Of a DNA stretch of 64,000 bases, positions 36,274 through 45,258 are shown piece by piece (within the stretch, counting starts at the first letter, position 1; each line of letters begins with the position of its first letter). This DNA comes from Paenibacillus dauci (GTDB lineage Bacteria > Bacillota > Bacilli > Paenibacillales > Paenibacillaceae). The stretch spans positions 548-64,547 of the forward strand of contig NZ_KQ040803.1 of NCBI RefSeq assembly GCF_000971985.1, in the 5' to 3' direction. Position numbers and translations under genes: made by a program. The notes beneath the pieces were generated by a model. It was given only the letters and a program-made list of their open reading frames with translations, had not been told where the DNA came from and ran no database searches.

Positions 36274-36657
36274 ATGAAAAAGATAATCACTGTTTTAATG
36301 GTAGGCATGTTTTCTTTGATACTACTTGCTCCTATAGCAGATGCAGCTCAAGTAGAAATGGTAAAGTCAGATAGTAAGATAGTATTTAAAGAATCTTCTC
36401 AATTTCAAGGAACAGGAAAATATCAAAAATTTACTTGTTCGATTGCGGGAAGTGGAGGCCTTTCAGGAGATTGCATGGTGTTAAATGTATCTAATCATAC
36501 AATAGCATCTGAATTAGGAGTTGGAACCTCTTCTAGCTATCCTAATAATAATAGTATTGATGTATTCTTGAATAAAGGTCAAGTTTATCGTCTTCAAGCA
36601 CGAGTTGATATTCAAACAAATAATGGTGTTACAGTTAGAGCAGCAATAGATAATTAA
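36274..36657 (+). CDS. Secreted protein of unknown family, copy 2 (127 aa)
   Basis: Sec signal peptide (MKKIITVLMVGMFSLILLAP) with likely cleavage after IADA. The mature domain aligns with copy 1 at GKYQKFTCSIAG, SGDCMVLNVSN, SIDVFLNKGQVYRLQARVDI and the final VTVRAAIDN. Both cysteines are kept, but the overall identity is low, so this is not a recent duplication. TTGGAGGT precedes the ATG. A strong terminator closes the cassette. No domain family recognised; a structural or inhibitory role outside the cell is only speculation. Confidence 0.85.
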   Translation: MKKIITVLMVGMFSLILLAPIADAAQVEMVKSDSKIVFKESSQFQGTGKYQKFTCSIAGSGGLSGDCMVLNVSNHTIASELGVGTSSSYPNNNSIDVFLNKGQVYRLQARVDIQTNNGVTVRAAIDN

Positions 36658-36698
36658 AAATCAAGGGGCAGATTTAGATTGCCCCTTGATTTTTTTTG
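36658..36698 (+). terminator. Rho-independent terminator after the secreted pair
   Basis: AAAATCAAGGGGCA pairs with TGCCCCTTGATTTT, then a T-run. Confidence 0.95.
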
Positions 36699-36928
36699 TT
36701 CTCTTCTATACAGAGAATAGAAGCTAAGTAAGTATAATTGTAATTAATAAAATATAAAAGTATTCTTTTGATTGATCTTAGAATGATTAATAGATATTGC
36801 ATCCGGGATGTGTTCCTGCAGCAGGTTATGCTAAAATGAAGAAACAACTACATATTATGGAATGCTCTATTTGTAAAGCATTCTGAAATAGATGATATAT
36901 CCACAATAAAGGGAGGTTTATAACGTTC

Positions 36929-38950
36929 ATGAAAAAAATAGGTTCATCCGAGTCGGAAGAGTTTGAAGAGAGTCACCGACGCCAGTTTTCGATCCGGCTG
37001 AATATTTTCTTTTTTGCTACTTTTCTTATATTCACTGTGCTTGTGGTACGTTTAGCTATTTTACAGTTTGTGGAAGGGCCTACATTGACGGAGGAAGAAT
37101 CAAGTATTACCAATAATGAGACACCGATTCTGCCGAGCCGCGGAATTATCTATGACGCATCAGGCTCCAAGATCGCGTATTCGATTCCAACACAATCGCT
37201 GTATTTTACATTGAATAAAGATTATCAGCTGGAAAAGAACAAACCGGAATTTTACAAAATTGTCGGAGACCTGAAGCGTGTATTTAATACATACGGTGAT
37301 CCGGACAAAAAAATGACGGCTGACGAGATTATTGATGCGATGGATATTACGTATCGTAAAAACTTCGGTTATACGCCGCGCCGAATTAAAAAAGATCTCA
37401 GCAACAAAGAAATCGCTTATTTCTTGGAGCACAAAAGTGACTATCAGGGTATTGAAGTTCGAGAGGAAAGTATTCGTCAATACAGCCCGGATCGCGTAGC
37501 AGTTCAGGCGGTCGGTTATCTTAAAGGATTCTCTGGAGTTAAGGGAGATAAAAACTATCAAGGTGGCTTGATCAAATATAGAAATAGAGCGCAACTTACC
37601 GGAGCCAAAGATAAGTATCTTGATACAGAATTTGTAGGTATAGATGGTCTGGAATATATGTACCAAGATGAATTAAGAGGGAAAAATGGTGTGCGTAGTA
37701 CACCTGTCAATGCACTTAATCGTGCTGACGGACGAGATACATTAATACCACCTCAAAAAGGTCACAATCTGTGGATGACTATTGATAAGAATGTACAGCT
37801 TGCAACTCAGCAGGCGATTACCAATCAGGTCGCTCAGCTACGCTACCAGCGTGGTACGGGTAATGCGCTAACTGGTTACGCGGTAGCCATGGAAGTGCAG
37901 ACTGGCAATGTAATTGCGATGGCAAGTATGCCCGATTATGATTCGAATATCTGGTCCAAATCACCATCAGGACAACAAATTGCTGATCTAGAATCGATTT
38001 ATCCAAATGGAACCATCCGAGAGATTTATAATGGACGACGCGCATCCTCCATGGTGTTGCTTGGCTCCGTTATCAAGCCACTCAGTGTTATGATTGGAAT
38101 GAAAGAAGGACTATTCACTTCCGATACATGGTACTATGATCGTGGTTACGCAGAATTTGGTAAAGCAGGACATGAGACTAGAGTACGAAATGCATTGGGA
38201 GAAGTACTTCAGTCTTTAAATCCGACAAAAGCTATCGAAAAATCTTCCAATGCTTTTATGGTCGATATGGTGGGTAAGAAGCTTGTTGTTAAATATGGCA
38301 GCAAATCAATTGATGTATGGGATAAATATATGAAGGAATTTGGTCTTGGTGTATCGACCCAGAGTGGGCTGCCTTATGAAAATGAAGGTCGTGGCGAGTA
38401 TACCAACCTCAAAGCAGCAGGTAGTGTGCAGGCAGCGATGGCCTATGCTTCCTTTGGTCAGCAGGGACGTTATACGACGCTCCAGCTTGCCCAGTATGTT
38501 ACTACCATTGCCAACAAAGGCAAACGTCTCAAGCCGCAATTTGTGAGCAAGATTACGGATGCCAAAGGTAATGTAGTCAAAGTAACCAAGCCGGAAGTGC
38601 TGAACACTGTTGACTTCCCGCCGGAATACTGGAATACCGTTATTAACGGAATGCGCAGTAAAGTGGAAGTGCTGAATAATTATCGCTATGATGTAGCTCG
38701 TAAAACTGGTACCTCCCAGCAGTCGGTATACGGCAAAATTGTCGATAACGGTGTATTCATCGCCTTCGCTCCACGTGATAATCCAAAGCTTGCGGTAGCC
38801 GTAGTTATTCCGGAAGGCGGATTCGGTTCCAAAAGTGCGGCACCTGTTGCAGTCAAAATTTTTGACGCGTATGATCAGGAATACGGTCTGGATGGCATTC
38901 CAAAGAAAAATACATCGACCAGTGAAGGTGAAGAAGCAGCATCGCAATAA
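36929..38950 (+). CDS. Class B penicillin-binding protein (PBP2-like), copy 2
   Basis: 673 aa. Same architecture as copy 1: membrane helix near residue 30, shared VRLAILQFVEGPTL segment, dimerisation domain, then SxxK (Ser380 in GSVIKPL), SxN (EKSSNAFMVDM) and KTG (ARKTGTSQQ). Differences include an 11-residue insertion near 200 and a C-terminal EEAASQ tail. GGGAGGTT lies 11 bases before the ATG. Both copies keep all catalytic motifs, so both could be active. The upstream 270 bp hold the promoter. Confidence 0.93.
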   Translation: MKKIGSSESEEFEESHRRQFSIRLNIFFFATFLIFTVLVVRLAILQFVEGPTLTEEESSITNNETPILPSRGIIYDASGSKIAYSIPTQSLYFTLNKDYQLEKNKPEFYKIVGDLKRVFNTYGDPDKKMTADEIIDAMDITYRKNFGYTPRRIKKDLSNKEIAYFLEHKSDYQGIEVREESIRQYSPDRVAVQAVGYLKGFSGVKGDKNYQGGLIKYRNRAQLTGAKDKYLDTEFVGIDGLEYMYQDELRGKNGVRSTPVNALNRADGRDTLIPPQKGHNLWMTIDKNVQLATQQAITNQVAQLRYQRGTGNALTGYAVAMEVQTGNVIAMASMPDYDSNIWSKSPSGQQIADLESIYPNGTIREIYNGRRASSMVLLGSVIKPLSVMIGMKEGLFTSDTWYYDRGYAEFGKAGHETRVRNALGEVLQSLNPTKAIEKSSNAFMVDMVGKKLVVKYGSKSIDVWDKYMKEFGLGVSTQSGLPYENEGRGEYTNLKAAGSVQAAMAYASFGQQGRYTTLQLAQYVTTIANKGKRLKPQFVSKITDAKGNVVKVTKPEVLNTVDFPPEYWNTVINGMRSKVEVLNNYRYDVARKTGTSQQSVYGKIVDNGVFIAFAPRDNPKLAVAVVIPEGGFGSKSAAPVAVKIFDAYDQEYGLDGIPKKNTSTSEGEEAASQ

Positions 38951-39016
38951 TGGACTTTCGATGATTTTTCCAACAATAGTAGGAGCTATCCTATTGAACA
39001 GCAAGTCAATCAGCAT

Positions 39017-39055
39017 AAAAGGCACTTTCCTCTGCGGAGGGAAGTGCCTTTTTTT
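39017..39055 (+). terminator. Rho-independent terminator after PBP copy 2
   Basis: AAAAGGCACTTTCCTC pairs with GAGGGAAGTGCCTTTT with a 4-base loop and a T-run. Confidence 0.95.
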
Positions 39056-39110
39056 GTGTATGTACAGCCGGGGTTTTAGCACTTGCATTTTGACATTTCA
39101 TCCCTTAAAA

Positions 39111-39126
39111 TTTGCACTAAGGAAAC
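39111..39126. promoter_or_regulatory. MntR-like operator
   Basis: TTTGCACTAAGGAAAC closely resembles the B. subtilis MntR operator (consensus recalled as TTTGCCTTAAGGAAAC). It lies 114 bp upstream of the binding-protein gene and overlaps a possible promoter (TTGCAC, then TTATAT 18 bases on). It points to manganese, not zinc, as the regulating metal. Confidence 0.75.
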
Positions 39127-39239
39127 ATTATTTCCTTATATAAAAATAAGGTCATATGGGCAATATTTTTGTAAGATAGCAATAATAATCCGATTGAAAC
39201 TGCACTTATAACATCTGCTACTAAAAGAAAAGGAGAGAA

Positions 39240-40310
39240 ATGATGAAGCGAAATGTAAAAACACAAAAATTACAGAACAAAATAAAAGCCTCTATCCTGA
39301 AGCACGTTCAAACGATCAATAACCGTAAAACGGTAACCAGCCAAGCGAGCAGTTCTGACAATAAGCAACTTACAAAATATATTCCCGTATTTTTGGGGTT
39401 GCTACTGCTTATATGTATTGCCGGCTGCAGCAACCCTTTTGGATCGGAAAATAATGCCGAAGCCGAAGCTGCAGACAAATTTCGGATTACAGCTACTACA
39501 GGCATGATCGCGGATGCTGCCCATCAAGTAGGCGGAGAGCATGTATATGTAACCGGTCTGATGGGCCCCGGCGTGGATCCTCATATGTACAAAGCTTCCC
39601 AAGGTGATATCCGTAAGCTGGATGAAGCCGATCTGGTCTTATATAACGGACTGCATCTGGAAGGCAGTATGACGAATATTATGGAGAAAATGAGTCGGAC
39701 ACGTGACGTAACCGCTGTAACAGCTTCAATTCCGACCAGTGAGCTGCGGCAGAGCGAGGAGAATTCCAGCGAATATGATCCGCATATCTGGTTCGATGTG
39801 AGTCTGTGGATGCAGGCAGTCGAGCAGATTCGGGATTCGATGATCGCATCCGATCCTGGTCATGCAGAAGATTACCGGATCAATGCATCCGCCTATTTAG
39901 CTGAACTGAAGCAGCTGGATAAAGAAGTCCGGCAGCAAATTGCCAGTATTCCAAAGCAAAGCCGCGTACTTATAACAGGTCATGATGCTTTTGGTTATTA
40001 CGGAGATGCATATGATATCGAAGTCCGCGGATTGCAAGGAATTAGCACAGCTTCCGAATATGGTTCACGTGATGTAAGTGAACTGCGCGATATGCTGGTA
40101 GAGCGCCGTATTCAGGCTGTTTTTGTAGAAAGCAGTGTACCTGCCCGCTCTATGGAAGCTATTATCGCCGGAGCTGCGCAGCAGGGACATACTGTCCGTA
40201 TAGGTGGTGAATTATACTCGGATGCGCTGGGTGAACAAGGCACTGCTGCCGGAGACTATATAGGGATGGTTCGCCATAATACAGAGACGATTGTAAAAGC
40301 ACTTCGGTAA
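39240..40310 (+). CDS. mntA: Manganese-binding lipoprotein of an ABC transporter
   Basis: 356 aa. Cluster 9 metal-binding protein: ligand His in [20 protein letters not shown], second His in [35 protein letters not shown] with the following acidic ligand (SEYGSRDV), and a final Asp in GELYSDALG. Lipobox IAGC at Cys63. No His-rich loop, which suits Mn rather than Zn. The ATG pair at 39240 and 39243 has AAGGAG close by. Unusually, about 45 residues precede the hydrophobic signal core, with no internal Met to trim it. Confidence 0.9.
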   Translation: MMKRNVKTQKLQNKIKASILKHVQTINNRKTVTSQASSSDNKQLTKYIPVFLGLLLLICIAGCSNPFGSENNAEAEAADKFRITATTGMIADAAHQVGGEHVYVTGLMGPGVDPHMYKASQGDIRKLDEADLVLYNGLHLEGSMTNIMEKMSRTRDVTAVTASIPTSELRQSEENSSEYDPHIWFDVSLWMQAVEQIRDSMIASDPGHAEDYRINASAYLAELKQLDKEVRQQIASIPKQSRVLITGHDAFGYYGDAYDIEVRGLQGISTASEYGSRDVSELRDMLVERRIQAVFVESSVPARSMEAIIAGAAQQGHTVRIGGELYSDALGEQGTAAGDYIGMVRHNTETIVKALR

Positions 40311-40360
40311 TCACCAATGACCCTTATATTCAAATCCAATTCAACAAGGGAGGAATCAAT

Positions 40361-41152
40361 ATGAATAAAAAACCTGTAAATATGCCTGATCATACAGCAG
40401 TCAGTCCGTTACATGCTCAAGGAATCACCGTAGCCTATCATAAACAGCCTGTTGTACAAAATGTATCGTTTAAGCTGGACGAAGGCCGGCTGGTCGCGCT
40501 AATTGGCCCCAATGGAGCCGGCAAATCTACTTTGCTCAAAGCGATGCTCGGACTGGTACCTGCAATCCGTGGTGAAGTTAGTGTGTATGGACAGCCTTAT
40601 GCCAGTCAGCGCAAACGGATCGGTTATGTGCCGCAGCGTGAATCGGTAGACTGGGATTTCCCAACCAATGCGCTGGATGTGGTATTAATGGGCACTTACG
40701 GACGACTTGGCTGGTTTCGGCGTCCAGGAAGGCAGGAACGAGAGATAGCGATAGAATCCTTGTCCAAAGTCGGCATGGCGGATTATGCGAACCGTCAGAT
40801 CAGTCAGCTGTCCGGAGGCCAGCAGCAACGTGTTTTTCTTGCCCGTGCGCTTGCTCAGCAGGCTGATCTGTATCTAATGGATGAACCATTTGCCGGTGTA
40901 GATGCCGCTACTGAAAAAGCGATCATTACTCTGCTGGAACAGCTCAAGCAGCAGGGTAAGACCGTATTGGTCGTACATCATGATCTATCGACAGTAGAGG
41001 CCTATTTTGACGATGTACTGCTATTGAATCGTGAACTTATCGCAGCCGGTCCGGTAGAGATGGTATTCAATACCGAGATGCTGCAGCGTACGTATGGTGG
41101 TCGGCTGACCTTTTTACAAGATAGCGGCAGCATGATTATGACGGGGAAATAG
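40361..41152 (+). CDS. mntB: Manganese ABC transporter ATP-binding protein
   Basis: 263 aa. Walker [15 protein letters not shown]-loop [12 protein letters not shown], signature [16 protein letters not shown], Walker [14 protein letters not shown] and H-loop [10 protein letters not shown]. The [10 protein letters not shown] peptide is typical of MntB/ZnuC-type ATPases. AAGGGAGG precedes the ATG. Second gene of the four-gene operon. Confidence 0.95.
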   Translation: MNKKPVNMPDHTAVSPLHAQGITVAYHKQPVVQNVSFKLDEGRLVALIGPNGAGKSTLLKAMLGLVPAIRGEVSVYGQPYASQRKRIGYVPQRESVDWDFPTNALDVVLMGTYGRLGWFRRPGRQEREIAIESLSKVGMADYANRQISQLSGGQQQRVFLARALAQQADLYLMDEPFAGVDAATEKAIITLLEQLKQQGKTVLVVHHDLSTVEAYFDDVLLLNRELIAAGPVEMVFNTEMLQRTYGGRLTFLQDSGSMIMTGK

Positions 41153-41167
41153 GGAGGAGTAATAGCG

Positions 41168-42085
41168 ATGGATATGCTTGTTTATATCGTTAACGATCCT
41201 AATATTCGCTGGATTATTCTCGGCTGCATGCTGCTTGGTCTTAGCAGTGGAGTTATTGGCTCATTTATGGTGCTACAGCAGAAAAGCCTGATCGGCGATG
41301 CACTTGCTCATGCGGCCCTGCCGGGAATATGTATTGCCTTTATGCTGCTGGGAGTGAAGTCGACGGCCGGGTTTCTGATCGGTGCGCTAATTGCCGGTAT
41401 GCTGGCAACCGTAGGAATCCGCTGGATTACCGAACATTCCCGGATCAAGCAGGACGCAGCAATGGGGATTGTTTTATCCTTTTTCTTTGGGATTGGTGTC
41501 CTGCTGCTGACCCGCATTCAGCATAGCGGCAATGGTGGACAGAGTGGACTGGACAAATTCCTGTTTGGACAGGCAGCTTCCATGATGCGGCAAGATCTGT
41601 ATCTGCTCACCGGTATCAGCATTGTACTGATTGCTGTCTGTATCCTGCTGTTCAAGCAGTTCAAGCTTGTGAGCTTTGATCGGGGCTTTGCAAAGGGACT
41701 TGGCTGGCCGGTTGTCTGGCTGGAGCAGATCATTCTGCTGCTGACTGTATTTGTCGTCGTAGCAGGTATTCAGGCAGTCGGTGTAGTGCTGATGTCGGCG
41801 CTGCTGATCACTCCGGCGGTAGCAGCACGTTACTGGACAGATCGTCTGCATATTATGATCATACTGGCAGGGATATTCGGCGCTGTCAGTGGTGCTGCAG
41901 GAACCGTATCGAGCAGTATGGTCTCCCAACTGCCGACAGGACCTGTTACCGTGCTTGCAGCGACGCTGATTTTTGCAATATCTGCACTATTTGCACCGCG
42001 ACGGGGATGGCTTGCCCGCCTGTGGCAGCATCGACGGAATCGGCTGGAATGGAACAACAAGGGAGGTGTATCGCATGAGCAGTGA
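41168..42085 (+). CDS. mntC: Manganese ABC transporter permease, subunit 1
   Basis: 305 aa with about eight helices of the ABC-3 family. VLQQKSLIGDALAHAALPGI near the N terminus is a family signature; GVVLMSALLITPAVAARYWT lies in the C-terminal half. GGAGG lies about 10 bases before the ATG. The stop overlaps the start of the second permease by 11 bases. Named by the B. subtilis order mntA-B-C-D. Confidence 0.92.
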   Translation: MDMLVYIVNDPNIRWIILGCMLLGLSSGVIGSFMVLQQKSLIGDALAHAALPGICIAFMLLGVKSTAGFLIGALIAGMLATVGIRWITEHSRIKQDAAMGIVLSFFFGIGVLLLTRIQHSGNGGQSGLDKFLFGQAASMMRQDLYLLTGISIVLIAVCILLFKQFKLVSFDRGFAKGLGWPVVWLEQIILLLTVFVVVAGIQAVGVVLMSALLITPAVAARYWTDRLHIMIILAGIFGAVSGAAGTVSSSMVSQLPTGPVTVLAATLIFAISALFAPRRGWLARLWQHRRNRLEWNNKGGVSHEQ

Positions 42086-42965
42086 TTTCTGGATTATGCT
42101 GACGGCAGCACTAATGTCAGCCAGCTGTGGTCTGCTGGGCTGCTTTCTGATTTTGCGTAAAATGGCACTGATTGGCGATGCGATCAGTCATGCGGTACTG
42201 CCGGGGATTGCGATTGCCTTTCTGCTGAGTGGAGGGCGGGATTCGATGGCGATGATGATCGGAGCCACTGCGTTGGGGCTGATTGCCGTATTTCTTATTC
42301 AATGGCTGCAAAGCTCCGGCATCCAGTCAGATGCATCGATCGGTATTATTTTTACCGCTTTGTTCGCTGTCGGTGTGATTCTGGTTAGTCTGAATGCTCG
42401 CAATATCGATCTGGATCTGGATTGTGTCCTGTTTGGCGAGATCGCCTATGTACAATGGGATACCTGGATGATGAATGGTATAGATATGGGACCACGCTCG
42501 GTCTGGATGCTGGGCTTTGCATTATTGGTTATTCTGACGCTGCTGGGACTGTTTTACAAACAGTTCAAAATTACTGCCTTTGATCCGGCGATGGCAGCAG
42601 CCTGCGGTATTCCAGTCATGCTGTTCCATTATCTCTTGATGGGTATGGTATCGATGACATCGGTAGCTTCTTTTGAGAGCGTAGGTGCCATTCTCGTTGT
42701 AGGTATGCTGGTTATCCCTGCTGCTACCGCCTACCTGCTGACCGACCGCCTTGGCCGAATGCTGATTTACAGCGTTATCGTTGGCGTTGTTAGCTCTATT
42801 GTGGGCTATTATACTGCCTATATACTGAATGCCTCGATCGGCGGCAGTATCGTAACTATAGCAGGTATTTTCTTCATTATTACGTTCCTGCTGTCTCCAC
42901 GCCATGGTATCTTGTTCCGCAAATTACAGCAAAAACGTATAGCATCATCTATGACGTCTAACTAA
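42075..42965 (+). CDS. mntD: Manganese ABC transporter permease, subunit 2
   Basis: 296 aa. Paralogue of mntC (CFLILRKMALIGDAISHAVL; VGAILVVGMLVIPAATAYLL). GGGAGGTG lies 7 bases before ATG 42075, which fits the family better than the open frame from 41973 that overlaps mntC by 113 bases. A terminator follows. The two permeases form the membrane channel with mntB as ATPase. Confidence 0.92.
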   Translation: MSSDFWIMLTAALMSASCGLLGCFLILRKMALIGDAISHAVLPGIAIAFLLSGGRDSMAMMIGATALGLIAVFLIQWLQSSGIQSDASIGIIFTALFAVGVILVSLNARNIDLDLDCVLFGEIAYVQWDTWMMNGIDMGPRSVWMLGFALLVILTLLGLFYKQFKITAFDPAMAAACGIPVMLFHYLLMGMVSMTSVASFESVGAILVVGMLVIPAATAYLLTDRLGRMLIYSVIVGVVSSIVGYYTAYILNASIGGSIVTIAGIFFIITFLLSPRHGILFRKLQQKRIASSMTSN

Positions 42966-43020
42966 AATAATATTGGGATTTGAATAAATCAATTCTAATG
43001 GAAATAGACAGGTTTTGACG

Positions 43021-43051
43021 AAATGACCGGTATACTGCTGGTCATTTTTTA
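43021..43051 (+). terminator. Rho-independent terminator after mntD
   Basis: AATGACC pairs with GGTCATT with a T-run. From here to 43220 the sequence is A-rich with no ORF of note. Confidence 0.85.
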
Positions 43052-43220
43052 TTGCAGAATCAAATTCAATACATTGAACAAGGTACAACCCATTACCAGC
43101 AATCCCTTAAAATAAAAGAGTCAGTAACAACGTGATTAATTATGAAGTGAATATTTAAGAGGTAAAAAGTAAAAAAACAAGAAATAACAAGTATGAAGTA
43201 TGCAAACAGCACGGAACGAA

Positions 43221-43327
43221 GGCAAGAAAATAAGGGCAAAGGACGACATTGGAATAGAGGAATCTACATGTACTCCTAATTCATAGATTCCTCTACTCCA
43301 CCGGAGGACGTGCCCTTATTCCTTACC
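43221..43327 (+). repeat. Structured palindromic element, copy B (107 bp)
   Basis: The outer stem GGCAAGAAAATAAGGGCA pairs with TGCCCTTATTCCTTACC (one bulged A, two mismatches). 5' internal loop GGACGACATT (43241-43250), 3' side ACCGGAGGAC (43300-43309). The inner stem of 16 positions (43251-43266 with 43284-43299) has one mismatch, and its sequence differs from copy A. Not preceded by a tandem array. Lies between mntD and the HAD gene. Confidence 0.83.
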
Positions 43328-43546
43328 GGAGTGGATACAATGTCAACCACTTAAATACATCTCCACACCACATCTATATCACAAACGTAGCTGCTGTTGC
43401 CATGTACCATTCTAACGTCCACTTTACAAAAGCTTTTGTGAGCGTTGAGCATAATATGCTAAAATACCTCTGATACGCCATAATTCGTAGCTGTTAACTT
43501 CACAGTTTACAAATAAATAAAAAAATAGATGGAGGAACACCTCATA

Positions 43547-44296
43547 ATGACAATACGCAAATACAAGCTGCTCGCTCTCGATATGGATGGAACGCTGCTC
43601 AACGACAATCACGAAATCACCCTGGAGACGAGCAAATGGATCAATAAAGCTATGGATGAAGGCATTCATGTCTGCCTCTCTACCGGTCGCGCAGCCAGCA
43701 GTGCATTACCTTATGGACAGGAGCTCGGACTGGAGACACCGATGGTTACGGTCAATGGCAGTGAAGTGTGGAAAACACCGCGCGAACTGTATCGCCGTAC
43801 GCTGCTGGACCCGGATCTGGTACGCAAGATGCATGATTTGGCTGTAGAGAAGGATGTATGGTTCTGGGCATATGCTGTCGAGCGTCTGTACAATCGTGAC
43901 CGCTGGCTGGAAAATACACCGCTGGAGCAAATAGAGTGGCTCAAGTTTGGTTATAATACCGAAAACGATCAGCTACGTCATGAGATCCTGATGGCGCTGC
44001 AGGATATGGGCGGTCTGGAAATCTCCAACTCCTCTCCGCACAATCTGGAGATTAATCCACTGGGTATTAACAAAGCAGCCGGTATTGCCGAAGTCTGCCA
44101 GCTACTGAATATCGACATGTCCGAAGTCGTCGCGGTAGGTGACAGTCTGAACGATCTGGCTGTTATTCAAGCGGTAGGACTGGGTGTAGCCATGGGTAAC
44201 GCTCAGGAGACCGTCAAACAAGAAGCTGATCTGGTGGTAGCCAGCAATAATGATGACGGAATTGTTGAAGTCATTCGCGATCATATCCTGATCTAA
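43547..44296 (+). CDS. HAD-superfamily Cof-type phosphatase
   Basis: 249 aa. HAD motif I DMDGTLLND near the N terminus, motif II LSTGRAASS, motif III Lys in GINKAAGI and motif IV GDSLNDLAVIQAVG. The C2B cap domain lies between. Cof-type enzymes hydrolyse sugar phosphates or FMN/PLP; the substrate cannot be told here. GATGGAGG lies about 12 bases before ATG 43547. Stands alone. Confidence 0.92.
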   Translation: MTIRKYKLLALDMDGTLLNDNHEITLETSKWINKAMDEGIHVCLSTGRAASSALPYGQELGLETPMVTVNGSEVWKTPRELYRRTLLDPDLVRKMHDLAVEKDVWFWAYAVERLYNRDRWLENTPLEQIEWLKFGYNTENDQLRHEILMALQDMGGLEISNSSPHNLEINPLGINKAAGIAEVCQLLNIDMSEVVAVGDSLNDLAVIQAVGLGVAMGNAQETVKQEADLVVASNNDDGIVEVIRDHILI

Positions 44297-44517
44297 TCTT
44301 TTTGTGTTCTGTTGATCTCCTGCATTTGAAACCAATGTGTCATTTGGACAGTATACAGGTATACAAATAGTAGAGTATATCTACGGGAGCGATTATGCTG
44401 ATCTGCGCTGGATACAGAGTAGATGCAGGATGAAGACACCCCAAAGTTACTGTCTGAATGACAGGAATGATGATGTGCCGATTCGGATCGCACGGAACGG
44501 TCAAAGGAGAGAGACGC

Positions 44518-45006
44518 ATGGTAGAAGTAATAGGTTGGATACTGGTCATTGCTCTGTTTGTGGTAGGGATGCTGGGTACGATATATCCGGTACTGCCGGG
44601 AGCATTGGCGATATATTTTGCATTTTTCGTATACGGATGGTTTTTCTCGTTCGCTGAGTTTGGACCATGGTTCTGGATTATCCAGACCGTTATCGTAGTT
44701 GTACTGTTCGTAACAGATTATCTGGTCAGCGCTTATGGCACCAAAAAGTTCGGTGGGACGAGGCTGTCGGTTATTTTGTCGACTATCGGTCTGATTATCG
44801 GTCCATTCGTTATTCCGGCCTTCGGTCTGATACTGGGTCCATTGATCGGTGCACTTGCCGGGGAGCTGATCAGCGGCAAGAACTTCCAGACTGCCCTCAA
44901 AGTAGCCTGGGGAACAATGCTAGGACTGCTGTCCAGTGCCATTGTAAAAATTATTCTGCAGCTGGCTATGATCATCGTCTGGATTATCTGGATTGTAGTA
45001 CATTAA
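44518..45006 (+). CDS. DUF456 membrane protein
   Basis: 162 aa with about four to five helices. Contains the DUF456 landmarks GTIYPVLPGALAIYFAFFVY and GTKKFGGTRLSVILSTIGLI followed by GLILGPLIGALAGEL. Function unknown; small glycine-rich membrane proteins of this family are widespread. AAAGGAGAG lies before ATG 44518; the longer frame from 44458 has a poorer start. Followed by a strong terminator. Confidence 0.88.
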   Translation: MVEVIGWILVIALFVVGMLGTIYPVLPGALAIYFAFFVYGWFFSFAEFGPWFWIIQTVIVVVLFVTDYLVSAYGTKKFGGTRLSVILSTIGLIIGPFVIPAFGLILGPLIGALAGELISGKNFQTALKVAWGTMLGLLSSAIVKIILQLAMIIVWIIWIVVH

Positions 45007-45070
45007 GCGAGTGTGCATTGCGAATTACGCAACAGCTTGTCTATAATAGTAATGCTGACGTAAGACGACG

Positions 45071-45102
45071 ACCGGAAGGCCAATCAGCCTTCCGGTTTTT
45101 TG
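45071..45102 (+). terminator. Rho-independent terminator after the DUF456 gene
   Basis: Perfect 10-bp stem ACCGGAAGGC/GCCTTCCGGT with a T-run. Confidence 0.95.
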
Positions 45103-45258
45103 TGCCGGTTCGGTTACATAGACAGTCTGTAAGCTTCAGGATTTTATTGCTGATTCCTGCTGTACCTACAATAGTCAGCAGGTAGCAAAGCAAAACATAT
45201 AATGAAACGATTTAATTAGTATGCATCCATGATGTGACTGGAGAGAAGGGGAATTATT

